A DNA stretch of 64,000 nt from Rhodoplanes sp046000175 (GTDB taxonomy: Bacteria > Pseudomonadota > Alphaproteobacteria > Rhizobiales > Xanthobacteraceae), in NCBI RefSeq assembly GCF_046000175.1, contig NZ_JBEOMB010000053.1, positions 1 to 64,000 on the forward strand, read 5' to 3'. The position numbers and the translations under genes are program-made. Below the pieces are notes generated by a model. That model was not told the origin of the DNA. It did no database searches and worked only from the letters and a program-made list of their open reading frames with translations. The stretch's first letter is position 1; each line of letters opens with the position of its first letter. Below are positions 17,356 through 27,064 of this stretch, in pieces.

Positions 17356-18090
17356 TCACGCTCCGCGCGCGCTCTGCGCCTGCAGGAGGCGCAGCGTCCG
17401 CACCCGCCGCCTCAAGACCTCGTTGCGCATCGCGGCGAGATGCAGCGCGACGAACAGGAGCGTGAAGGCCAGCGTCATGGCGAGCAGCGGCATCAGGATG
17501 GACGGGTGGATGGTCGGGCCGTCGACCCGCACCACCGACGCCGGCTGGTGCAGGGTGTTCCACCAGTCGACCGAGAACTTGATGATCGGCAGGTTCAAGG
17601 CGCCGACCAGCGTCAGGATCGCGGCGGCGCGGCCGGCCCGGCTCGGGTCCTCGACCGTGTTCCACAGCGCCATCAGGCCGAGATACATCACGAACATCAC
17701 CAGCACCGAGGTGAGGCGCGCGTCCCACACCCAGTAGGTGCCCCACATCGGCCGCCCCCACAGGGCGCCGGTGACCAGGCAGACGAACGTGAAGGCGGCG
17801 CCGAGCGGCACCGCGGTCTTGGCGGCGACGTCGGCCAGCGGATGGCGGAACACCAGGGTGCCGAGCGCCGACACCGACATCATGCCCCAGCAGAACATGC
17901 CGAGCCACGCGGCCGGCACGTGGATGAACATGATCTTGACGGTGGCGCCCTGCTGATAGTCGTCGGGCGCGCCGGCGATGCCCCACAGGGCGACCGCGAA
18001 GGCGACGACGGACAGCCCGGCGACGACGGGCAGAACCCGGTCGACGAGGCGCAGGAAGCGGGTCGGATTGGCGAGGTCGATCCAGGCCAT
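17356..18090 (-). CDS. ccmC: Haem exporter protein CcmC
   Basis: CcmC binds haem in the periplasm and loads it onto the chaperone CcmE. The 244-residue protein has six hydrophobic segments and the tryptophan-rich WWD signature WGTYWVWDARLTS at residues 116-128, flanked by conserved periplasmic His residues (MFIHVPAAW at about 54-62 and NTLHQPASV near 187). Length and motifs fit the family well. It is followed by ccmD and ccmG; ccmB lies upstream across a palindromic repeat. Confidence 0.96.
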   Translation of the reverse strand: MAWIDLANPTRFLRLVDRVLPVVAGLSVVAFAVALWGIAGAPDDYQQGATVKIMFIHVPAAWLGMFCWGMMSVSALGTLVFRHPLADVAAKTAVPLGAAFTFVCLVTGALWGRPMWGTYWVWDARLTSVLVMFVMYLGLMALWNTVEDPSRAGRAAAILTLVGALNLPIIKFSVDWWNTLHQPASVVRVDGPTIHPSILMPLLAMTLAFTLLFVALHLAAMRNEVLRRRVRTLRLLQAQSARGA

Positions 18091-18156
18091 GGCTGTCTCT
18101 TAGTCCGCACGCCATGGCGGCGCAATGCGGCACTTCTACGGAGGGGCGAGGGGGCT

Positions 18157-18264
18157 CGTCATTCCGGGGCGCGGCGAAGCCGCGAACCCGGAATCCAGCC
18201 GCGAATGCCGAGCCCGTCGCTGGATTCCGGGTTCTCGGGCCGCTGGCCCGCGCCCCGGAATGAC
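18157..18264. repeat. Inverted repeat, CATTCCGGG type, copy 1
   Basis: Arms with CGTCATTCCGGGGCGCGG and CGAACCCGGAATCCAGC are mirrored by GCTGGATTCCGGGTTC and CGCGCCCCGGAATGA. Further copies are at 31273-31382, 35345-35449 and 54339-54445. This copy lies inside the ccm cluster between ccmB and ccmC. Confidence 0.88.
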
Positions 18265-18277
18265 CGGCCGGGGGGCC

Positions 18278-18946
18278 TCACTCCATCCCGTGGCGAAGCG
18301 TCGCGCCGGCGGCGACCGGACCGATCACGAGGCTGACCAGGGTGAGGGCGCACAGGATCGTGAACGGGGTGCCGAACGGCACCGGGCCGACGATCGCGGC
18401 ATTGGAGGCGGCGACCCCGAAGATCAGCACCGGCACGGTGAGCGGCAGCACCAGGACGGGCAGCAGGAGCCCGCCGCGGCGCAGCGACGTCGCCAGCGCC
18501 GCCCCGATCAGCCCGGTGAAGGTGAGGGCCGGAGTGCCGGCCAGCAGGGTCAGCACCACGGCGCCGAGCGCGCTCGGCTCCAGGTTGAGGAACAGGCCGA
18601 GGATGGGCGCCGCGATCACCAGCGGCACGCCGGTGGCGAGCCAGTGCGCGATCCCCTTCACAGCGACCGCGAGCTCGATCGGCACCCGGCCCATCAGCAG
18701 GAGGTCGAGCGAGCCGTCGTCGTGGTCGGCGGCGAGCAGCCGGTCGAGGGCGAGGAGCGAGGCGAGCAGCGCGCCGATCCACAGGATCGCCGGGCCGATC
18801 CGGCGCAGCAGCGCGAGATCGGGCCCGATGGCGAACGGCATCAGGGTCACCACGGTGAGGAAGAACAGCACCCCCATCATGGCGCCGCCGCCGACCCGCA
18901 GCGCGATCTTGAGGTCGCGGACGAGCAGGGCACGGAGTGCGGTCAT
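18278..18946 (-). CDS. ccmB: Haem exporter membrane protein CcmB
   Basis: CcmB is the membrane subunit that pairs with the ATPase CcmA in the CcmABCD complex. The 222-residue protein begins MTALRALLVRDLKIALR, as CcmB proteins do, and has six hydrophobic segments, with the conserved FFLTVVTLMPFAIGPD and DHDDGSLDLLLM stretches near residues 28-43 and 73-84. I chose the ATG at 18946, which gives the standard length. Upstream of it the sequence becomes a palindromic repeat, which separates it from ccmA by about 245 bp. Confidence 0.95.
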   Translation of the reverse strand: MTALRALLVRDLKIALRVGGGAMMGVLFFLTVVTLMPFAIGPDLALLRRIGPAILWIGALLASLLALDRLLAADHDDGSLDLLLMGRVPIELAVAVKGIAHWLATGVPLVIAAPILGLFLNLEPSALGAVVLTLLAGTPALTFTGLIGAALATSLRRGGLLLPVLVLPLTVPVLIFGVAASNAAIVGPVPFGTPFTILCALTLVSLVIGPVAAGATLRHGME

Positions 18947-18988
18947 GTCCGGGCTCCTTGCTTGCGCCCGACAGGCCCGATCGTGGCT

Positions 18989-19150
18989 ACCCCCCTCCCC
19001 ACCCCTCCCCCACAAGGGGGGAGGGAGCAGGCCGAGGTCTGCCGCGACTCCGAAACACACCCCTTCAAGTGATTCATCCGCGCCATGGAGATAGCGCTGG
19101 CGCCTCCAGCGTTCCCTCCCCCCTTGTGGGGGAGGGCCAGGGAGGGGGGG
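18989..19150. repeat. Inverted repeat, CCCTCCCCC type, copy 2 of its family
   Basis: CCCCTCCCCACCCCTCCCCC-ACA-AGGGGGGAGGGA on the left is mirrored by TTCCCTCCCCCCTTGTGGGGGAGGG and AGGGAGGGGGG on the right. It fills the gap between ccmA and ccmB and could form a strong RNA hairpin within the ccm transcript. Confidence 0.8.
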
Positions 19151-19190
19151 GAGCCCCGATCTCCGAGCAAGTAAAATCCCGACACCGCGT

Positions 19191-19796
19191 TCACGCCACC
19201 TCTCCCAGCCGCAGCTCGCGCGTGTCGTCGAGGCCGAGGGGGCCGTGGGTGGCGGCGACGACGATGCCGCCGCCGGCGAGATGCGCCTTCATCAGGCCGG
19301 CGAGGCGGGCCTGCGAGGCGACGTCGAGTGCCGCGGTCGGCTCGTCGAGCAGCCACACCGGCCTGTCGACAGCCACCAGCCGGGCGATCGACAGGCGCCG
19401 GCGTTGCCCGGCCGACAGGTAGCCGGCCGGCAGGTCGGCGATCTCGGCGAGCGCCACGGCGTCGAGCGCGGCACCGATGCGGCCGCGGTCGCCGCCCAGG
19501 AAGTCGATCCAGAAGGCGAGGTTCTCGGTCACGCTGAGCGACGTCTTCAGGGCGTCCTGGTGGCCGAGATAATGGGCCTGCTCGGGCACGGTCAGCTCGG
19601 GATCGCCGCCGTCGAGCGTCAGCGTCCCGGCGCTCCGATGCACCAGCCCGGCGATCAGCCGCAGCAGCGAGCTCTTGCCCGCCCCGTTGGGGCCGACCAG
19701 CAGCAGGGCCTCGCCGCCGGCGGCCCGGAAATCGAGCCCGGCGAAGATCTCGCGCTGTCCCCGCACGCAGGCGAGATCGCTTCCGATCAGGTCCAT
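19191..19796 (-). CDS. ccmA: Haem exporter ATPase CcmA
   Basis: CcmA hydrolyses ATP to drive release of holo-CcmE from the CcmABCD complex. The 201-residue ABC ATPase has Walker A GPNGAGKSS at residues 35-43, the characteristic CcmA signature LSAGQRRRLSIARL (in place of LSGGQ) and Walker B VWLLDEPTAALD, with the H-loop ATHGPLG near the C-terminus. Start ATG 19796 gives the normal family length; the frame is open further upstream but without similarity. It is divergent from acnA and is the first gene of the ccmABCDG series. Confidence 0.95.
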   Translation of the reverse strand: MDLIGSDLACVRGQREIFAGLDFRAAGGEALLLVGPNGAGKSSLLRLIAGLVHRSAGTLTLDGGDPELTVPEQAHYLGHQDALKTSLSVTENLAFWIDFLGGDRGRIGAALDAVALAEIADLPAGYLSAGQRRRLSIARLVAVDRPVWLLDEPTAALDVASQARLAGLMKAHLAGGGIVVAATHGPLGLDDTRELRLGEVA

Positions 19797-20021
19797 CCCG
19801 GTCTCGACCGCCCCCGGAGCCGGCCCGGCCGGCCTCCGTCCCCCGTTGACTTGTTTAGAATCGCGACGATGTAGCAGAATTCCAAGAAAGCTCTTATAAG
19901 CAGCCACCGTGCCCATCACCCACCAGACGACAGCCCGGTGCCGCAGCACAGGCGATCACTATCGCCACGGGGTGCTCTCGTCGACAGGCATCCGGCTCCC
20001 GGCCGGAACGGAACCACCCTC

Positions 20022-22727
<2,706 letters not shown>

Positions 22728-23044
22728 TCGGCGGACCGCATCACCGATCGGCCGTCGTGCTCGCGCGGCGGCCGATCGTCCACGACCCGAATCGAATCGC
22801 CGCGCGAATCGCCGATCGATTCGGTGCAATCCTGTGTGGCTACGCGCAAACACGGCCTCACTCCGAAGTGAGTGGCGGCCGACGCCGAGGCCGTACTATC
22901 CAGGTCGTGCGGCGACGATCGTGTCGCCGCCCCGCGCCCTCCGGACGCCGCAGGCCCTTCGAGGACAACACATCCGGTCCGTCGCAACGGACCGCCCGGT
23001 GCGCCGCCCCCGCGGACGCGCCTCATGTGATGACGAGGTCGACC
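22728..23044. other. 317-bp gap between acnA and DUF1223 gene
   Basis: I see no gene or RNA here. There are imperfect reiterations of CGAATCGCCG/CGATCGATTCG around 22785-22825. A promoter for the downstream gene may lie in the second half, but no clear boxes stand out. Confidence 0.5.
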
Positions 23045-24049
23045 ATGACAACGAGACGCGCGCGATGGACCGGCGGTCTCGTGCTCGGCCTGATCGGATC
23101 CGGCCTCGTGATCGCGCCGGCCTGCGCGCAGCCTTCTGCCCCGTCTCCGGGCCAGGCGCCCGCCGCCCAGGCACCCGTGACGCAATACGCACCCGTGATC
23201 CAACAAGCGCCCGTGACGCAAGCGCCCGCCGCCGCGCCACCGGCGACCCGCTCCCTCTCGGTACAACCGCCGCCGTCGGCCGGCGCTCCCCAGCTCTCCT
23301 CCGCCCAGTCCAGCCCGGCGCTGCCGGCGGCGCTCGGTGGTCAGGTCCGCGCCGTGGTCGAGCTGTTCACCAGCCAAGGCTGCTCGTCCTGCCCGGCCGC
23401 CGACCGGGTGCTGTCCGAGCTCAAGACGGACCCGACCCTCGTCGCGGTCAGCCTGCCGATCACCTACTGGGATTATCTCGGCTGGAAGGACACGCTCGCC
23501 GATCCGCGCCACACCGCCCGCCAGACCGCCTACGCGCAGGCGCGCGGCGACCGCTCCGTCTACACGCCGCAGGTGGTCGTCAACGGCACGGTGCATGCGC
23601 TCGGCAGCGACCGGACGGCGATCGAGGCCGCGGTGACGCGCGGCCGCGCCCGGGGCATGGCGATGTCGGTTCCGGTGCGCGTGTCGGTCGCCGACGGCAA
23701 GGTGTCGGTGAGCACCGAGGGCGCGCGTCCCGCCGTGGCGGCCGGCACCGGTGCCCCCGTCCCGGCGACCACCGGCGAGGTCTGGCTGCTCGGCGTCAGC
23801 TCGGCCGTCGAGGTCGCGGTCGGCCGCGGCGAGAATCGGGGCCGCACCATCGTCTACAGCAACGTCGTGCGCCGCTGGGTGAAGCTCGGCGACTGGACCG
23901 GGGCGCAGCGCACCTGGTCGGTGCCGGTCGCGGATCTGCGCAGCGAGCGGATCAGCGAGAAGATCGACGCGGTCGCGGTGCTGATCCAGGGTGGCACCGC
24001 CAAGGCGCCCGGTGCGATCTACGGTGCGGCCTTCGAGCGGCTGCACTGA
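23045..24049 (+). CDS. DUF1223 thioredoxin-fold exported protein
   Basis: The 334-residue protein has an N-terminal signal peptide (residues 1-28, hydrophobic GLVLGLIGSGLVIAPACA then Q), a low-complexity Ala/Pro/Gln linker (30-95, with APVTQ and APVIQ reiterations) and a DUF1223 domain from about 100. The domain starts AVVELFTSQGCSSCPAAD with Cys113 and Cys116 in a CXXC arrangement, suggesting thiol redox chemistry in the periplasm. Its place downstream of acnA is common in Bradyrhizobium-group genomes. Alternative ATG at 23030 lies just upstream. Function of the family is not established. Confidence 0.88.
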   Translation: MTTRRARWTGGLVLGLIGSGLVIAPACAQPSAPSPGQAPAAQAPVTQYAPVIQQAPVTQAPAAAPPATRSLSVQPPPSAGAPQLSSAQSSPALPAALGGQVRAVVELFTSQGCSSCPAADRVLSELKTDPTLVAVSLPITYWDYLGWKDTLADPRHTARQTAYAQARGDRSVYTPQVVVNGTVHALGSDRTAIEAAVTRGRARGMAMSVPVRVSVADGKVSVSTEGARPAVAAGTGAPVPATTGEVWLLGVSSAVEVAVGRGENRGRTIVYSNVVRRWVKLGDWTGAQRTWSVPVADLRSERISEKIDAVAVLIQGGTAKAPGAIYGAAFERLH

Positions 24050-24080
24050 CGACGCGCCCTGCGCGCCGGAACAAAAAAAG

Positions 24081-24106
24081 AAGGGCCGGCAGGACCGGCC
24101 CTTTTG
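24081..24106 (+). terminator. Rho-independent terminator after DUF1223 gene
   Basis: AAGGGCCGG, a short loop and CCGGCCCTT form a strong stem followed by a short T-run, 31 bp after the stop codon. An A-run precedes the stem, so it may also work on the other strand. Confidence 0.85.
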
Positions 24107-24476
24107 CTGTCTATCGGGATGATCCCGGACGGGCGGCCGAAGCCGCTCCGTCCATCGACGCCAGGGTCCGGCCCTTACGAGCCCGGGGGGCTGGGGGGCT
24201 GAGGAACCGGTTCTCTTCTCGGACCGGACCCTAGGCCGACGCTGATGTGATCGCATCCCGGCCCGGCCGGGGCGCGGCCGAATTCCGGCAAACTTATGAA
24301 GCGATTGACGAATGCGTGATCGGTCCGTGAGAGGCCGTGACCGCGGCGTTGCCGGAGGGGCGGCGGGGCGGCACGCACCGCCCGGGCCGCGGCCAGACGT
24401 CGTCCCGGTCGCCCTTGCTCTCCGGCGGCCCGAAGGTGATCATGACGGGACGACGACACTCACCAGGAGGAGCCGG
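24107..24476. other. 370-bp gap before DUF2794 gene
   Basis: No supported gene. It includes a G-rich stretch (GGGGGGCTGGGGGGC near 24185-24199) and an AT-richer patch around 24285-24315 that could hold the promoter of the DUF2794 gene. Frames crossing it have no recognisable products. Confidence 0.5.
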
Positions 24477-24860
24477 ATGAGCCTCGAGCTTGGCGACACT
24501 GACCCGAGCGAGTCCCGCGCGGGCGAGGGAGCGGTGCTCGCCGCGTTCCCCGCCACCCCCTCCCGCGTCACCTTCAACAAGTTCGAGCTCTCCCGCATCC
24601 TCGGCCTCTATGGCCGCAAGGTCGCGTCCGGAGAGTGGCGCGACTACGCCATCGATTTCCACAAGGACCGGGCCGTCTTCTCGGTGTTCCGCCGCACCGC
24701 CGAGGTGCCGCTCTATCGCATCGAAAAGAATCCCAAGCTGTCGCGCCGCCAGGGCGCCTGGCGGGTCGTCTCGGCGACCGGGCTGATCGTCAAGGTCGGA
24801 CACGAGCTCGACCGCGTGCTGCGCGAGCTCGACCGGGTCAGCCTGCGCGTGGTGAGCTGA
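24477..24860 (+). CDS. DUF2794 protein
   Basis: The 127-residue protein contains the DUF2794 core (about residues 28-105: VTFNKFELSRILGLYGRKVASGEWRDY in pieces, then IDFHKDRAVFSVFRR, PLYRIEKNP and QGAWRVVSATGLIVK). The family is restricted to alphaproteobacteria and has no assigned function; its small beta-rich, charged fold suggests a soluble protein. Start ATG 24477 follows an excellent AGGAGGAG ribosome binding site. The coding sequence ends in a region with a strong bidirectional terminator. Confidence 0.9.
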   Translation: MSLELGDTDPSESRAGEGAVLAAFPATPSRVTFNKFELSRILGLYGRKVASGEWRDYAIDFHKDRAVFSVFRRTAEVPLYRIEKNPKLSRRQGAWRVVSATGLIVKVGHELDRVLRELDRVSLRVVS

Positions 24861-24894
24861 GGGCGGACGCCGCGACCGCGCGGTCTCGGAAACG

Positions 24895-24924
24895 AAAACG
24901 CCCCGGCGCAAGGCCGGGGCGTTT
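24895..24924. terminator. Bidirectional terminator between convergent genes
   Basis: AAAACGCCCCGGC, a 4-5 nt loop and GCCGGGGCGTTT form a long perfect stem flanked by A-rich and T-rich ends. It can serve both the DUF2794 gene (plus) and the Bax-inhibitor-1 gene (minus). Confidence 0.88.
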
Positions 24925-24960
24925 CGTCTCGGGAGCGTGTCTTGGGTGCTGCCGGCCGCG

Positions 24961-25722
24961 TCAGCGGCGGTCGCCGACCAAGCGGAGCAGCATCAGGAAC
25001 AGGTTGATGAAGTCGAGATAGAGCGAGAGCGCGCCCATCACGGCCTTGCGGCCGGCCAGCGTGCCGTCGTCGTTCACGTCGTACATCTCCTTGATCTTCT
25101 GGGTGTCCCAGGCGGTGAGCCCGGCGAAGATCAGCACGCCGGCGACCGACAGCGCCCAGTCGAGCCCGCTCGACTTCAGGAACATGTTGACCAGGCTCGC
25201 GATGATCAGGCCGAACAGGCCCATGATCAGGAACGAGCCCATGCCCGAGAGGTCCTTCTGGGTCGTGTAGCCCCACAGGCTCAGCGCGCCGAAGGCGGCG
25301 GCCGAGATGAAGAACACCCGGGTGATCGACGCCGCCGTGTAGACCATGAAGATCGAGGCGAGCGACAGGCCGAGCAGGCCGGCATAGACGAAGAACAGCG
25401 TGCGGGCCGTGCCGGCCTGCAGGCTGTTGATGCGGAAGCTCAGGAAGAACACCAACCCGAGCGGGGCGAGCACCAGCACCCACATCAGCGGGCTGCCGAA
25501 CAGCGTCTGCCCGAACGCCGTCAGGCCGGTGATGTTGCCGGCCGCGTCGGTGACCACGGCGAGCTGATAGGTCAGCCACGCCGTGATGCCGGTGAGCGCC
25601 ACGCCGAGCGCCATGTAGTTGTAGACGGTGATCATGTGGGCGCGCAGGCCCTGGTCGACCGCGGCGGCGCGGTCGCCCGCATAGCCGCGGGACGCGATGG
25701 TATGGCGATCGAAGTCCGACAT
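24961..25722 (-). CDS. Bax inhibitor-1/YccA family membrane protein (copy 1)
   Basis: The 253-residue protein has seven hydrophobic segments and the BI-1 signature pieces VYNYMALGVALTG, SLASIFMVYT, ITRVFFISAAAFGALSLWGYTT and FAGLTAWDTQKIKE. The last one contains the conserved acidic residue that takes part in the pH-gated calcium leak seen in bacterial homologues. The N-terminus (MSDFDRHTI) is nearly the same as that of the paralogue at 26006-26827. The two sit head to tail with 283 bp between them, each with its own terminator, so they are probably separately transcribed duplicates. Confidence 0.93.
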   Translation of the reverse strand: MSDFDRHTIASRGYAGDRAAAVDQGLRAHMITVYNYMALGVALTGITAWLTYQLAVVTDAAGNITGLTAFGQTLFGSPLMWVLVLAPLGLVFFLSFRINSLQAGTARTLFFVYAGLLGLSLASIFMVYTAASITRVFFISAAAFGALSLWGYTTQKDLSGMGSFLIMGLFGLIIASLVNMFLKSSGLDWALSVAGVLIFAGLTAWDTQKIKEMYDVNDDGTLAGRKAVMGALSLYLDFINLFLMLLRLVGDRR

Positions 25723-25940
25723 GGGGGAAGATCCTTTCTGTCCACCCGAGGGCGGGCTCGGGGGGAGCCCGCACCCATCAAACCTGGCCGGAATGTAGGA
25801 CGCCGGCGCGTCGCGGTGAAGCCCGCCGGGGCGTCGCGCCGCATGACATTTTCGCCATCGGGCGACGTCGTAAACGGATTTTCTCTTCGCGCAGGCCCTT
25901 CGGAGGGCTACGCGGCGGACCGCGCGTAGCCCTGGCGTCT

Positions 25941-25972
25941 AAAAACGAACCGGGGCCGCGTGGCGGCCCCGG
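25941..25972 (-). terminator. Terminator after second Bax inhibitor-1 gene
   Basis: On the minus strand CCGGGGCCGC, a CAC loop and GCGGCCCCGG form a perfect 10-bp stem followed by TTCGTTTTTAG. It lies 34 bp past the stop of the gene at 26006-26827 and would end that transcript before the next paralogue. Confidence 0.85.
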
Positions 25973-26005
25973 TCGGTCGGTCGACGCTCGCGTCCAGCCG
26001 CGGCG

Positions 26006-26827
26006 TCACTCCTCGCGCTGCCCGAAGAGCTGCAGCAGCATGGTGAAGAGGTTGATGAAGTTCAGGTAGAGCGACAGCGCGCCCATGATGGCGGAGCGCT
26101 CCATCACCTCGCCCTCCATGGCGCCGTAGATGTACTCGTTCTTCAGGCGCTGGGTGTCGTAGGCGGTGAGGCCGGCGAAGACCAGCACGCCGATCACCGA
26201 GATGATGAACTGCATCATGGTCGAGCCGAGGAAGATGTTCACCAGGCTCGCGATGATGATGCCGAACAGGCCCATGATCAGGAACGAGCCCATGCCCGAC
26301 AGGTCGCGCTGGGTCGTGTAGCCCCACAGGCTGAGCGCGCCGAACGAGGCCGCCGTGATGAAGAACACCCGCACGATCGAGGTGTGGGTGAACACCATGA
26401 AGATCGAGCCGAGCGACAGGCCGACCAGCGCGGCATAGACCCAGAACAGCATCTGGGCGGTCGCCGGGCGCATGCGCTCGACGCCGAAGGACAGCGCGAA
26501 GACGAGGCCGAGCGGGGCCAGCATCACGAGCCACTTGAGCGGCGAGACGAACACCGCGTAGCCGATCGGGGTCAGGTACATGCTGCCGATGCGGGCCGGG
26601 CCCTCGACGCCGCCGCGCATCACCGCGCGGGCCGCGGAGGCCGGGTCGCCCGTGACCGACAGCATGTAGATGCCGAGGGCGGCGAGGCCGGTGATCGCGA
26701 GGCCCAGGACCATGTAGTTGTAGACGCGCAGCATGTAGGCGCGCAGGCCGGCGTCGATGGCCGCGGCCTCGGCACGCGGCACCGTCCCGTAGGCCGCCCC
26801 GATCGTTTGACGCTCGTAGTCCGACAT
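26006..26827 (-). CDS. Bax inhibitor-1/YccA family membrane protein (copy 2)
   Basis: The 273-residue paralogue of the gene at 24961-25722. It starts MSDYERQTIGAAYG, has the same seven-helix arrangement and the same FFITAASFGALSLWGYTT and FAGLTAYDTQRLK motifs, but carries about 20 extra residues in the first half (SAARAVMRGGVEGPARIGSM region). Start ATG 26827 is preceded by GAAGGGGGTT; the frame remains open upstream without similarity. Bacterial members are thought to leak calcium or protons or to stabilise membrane proteins; no direct evidence here. Confidence 0.93.
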   Translation of the reverse strand: MSDYERQTIGAAYGTVPRAEAAAIDAGLRAYMLRVYNYMVLGLAITGLAALGIYMLSVTGDPASAARAVMRGGVEGPARIGSMYLTPIGYAVFVSPLKWLVMLAPLGLVFALSFGVERMRPATAQMLFWVYAALVGLSLGSIFMVFTHTSIVRVFFITAASFGALSLWGYTTQRDLSGMGSFLIMGLFGIIIASLVNIFLGSTMMQFIISVIGVLVFAGLTAYDTQRLKNEYIYGAMEGEVMERSAIMGALSLYLNFINLFTMLLQLFGQREE

Positions 26828-27064
26828 CGTCGAACCCCCTTCTCGTGTTGTCCGCCAATCCGCGGCGTGTCGCCCCGCGGGTCGAGCCGTCGGGATGGGA
26901 CGGCTCGATGTGTGCCCATTATATGCGAGCGGCCGCTCCGGCGCGTCGGCGACGGATTGTCGCAAACCGCGAATTCGCTTGGCCCAACCGGCATTTGTAT
27001 CGCGGCGTGTTGTCGCAAAGCCGCGGCGTCGAAGACGTCGCGGCCTCACCTGGCCGCCGAATGG

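Noticed and set aside
19850..19890. Irr/iron-responsive box upstream of acnA
   Set aside because: Only one half-site-like TTTAGAA is seen; the symmetric partner is missing, so it is mentioned but not listed as a feature.
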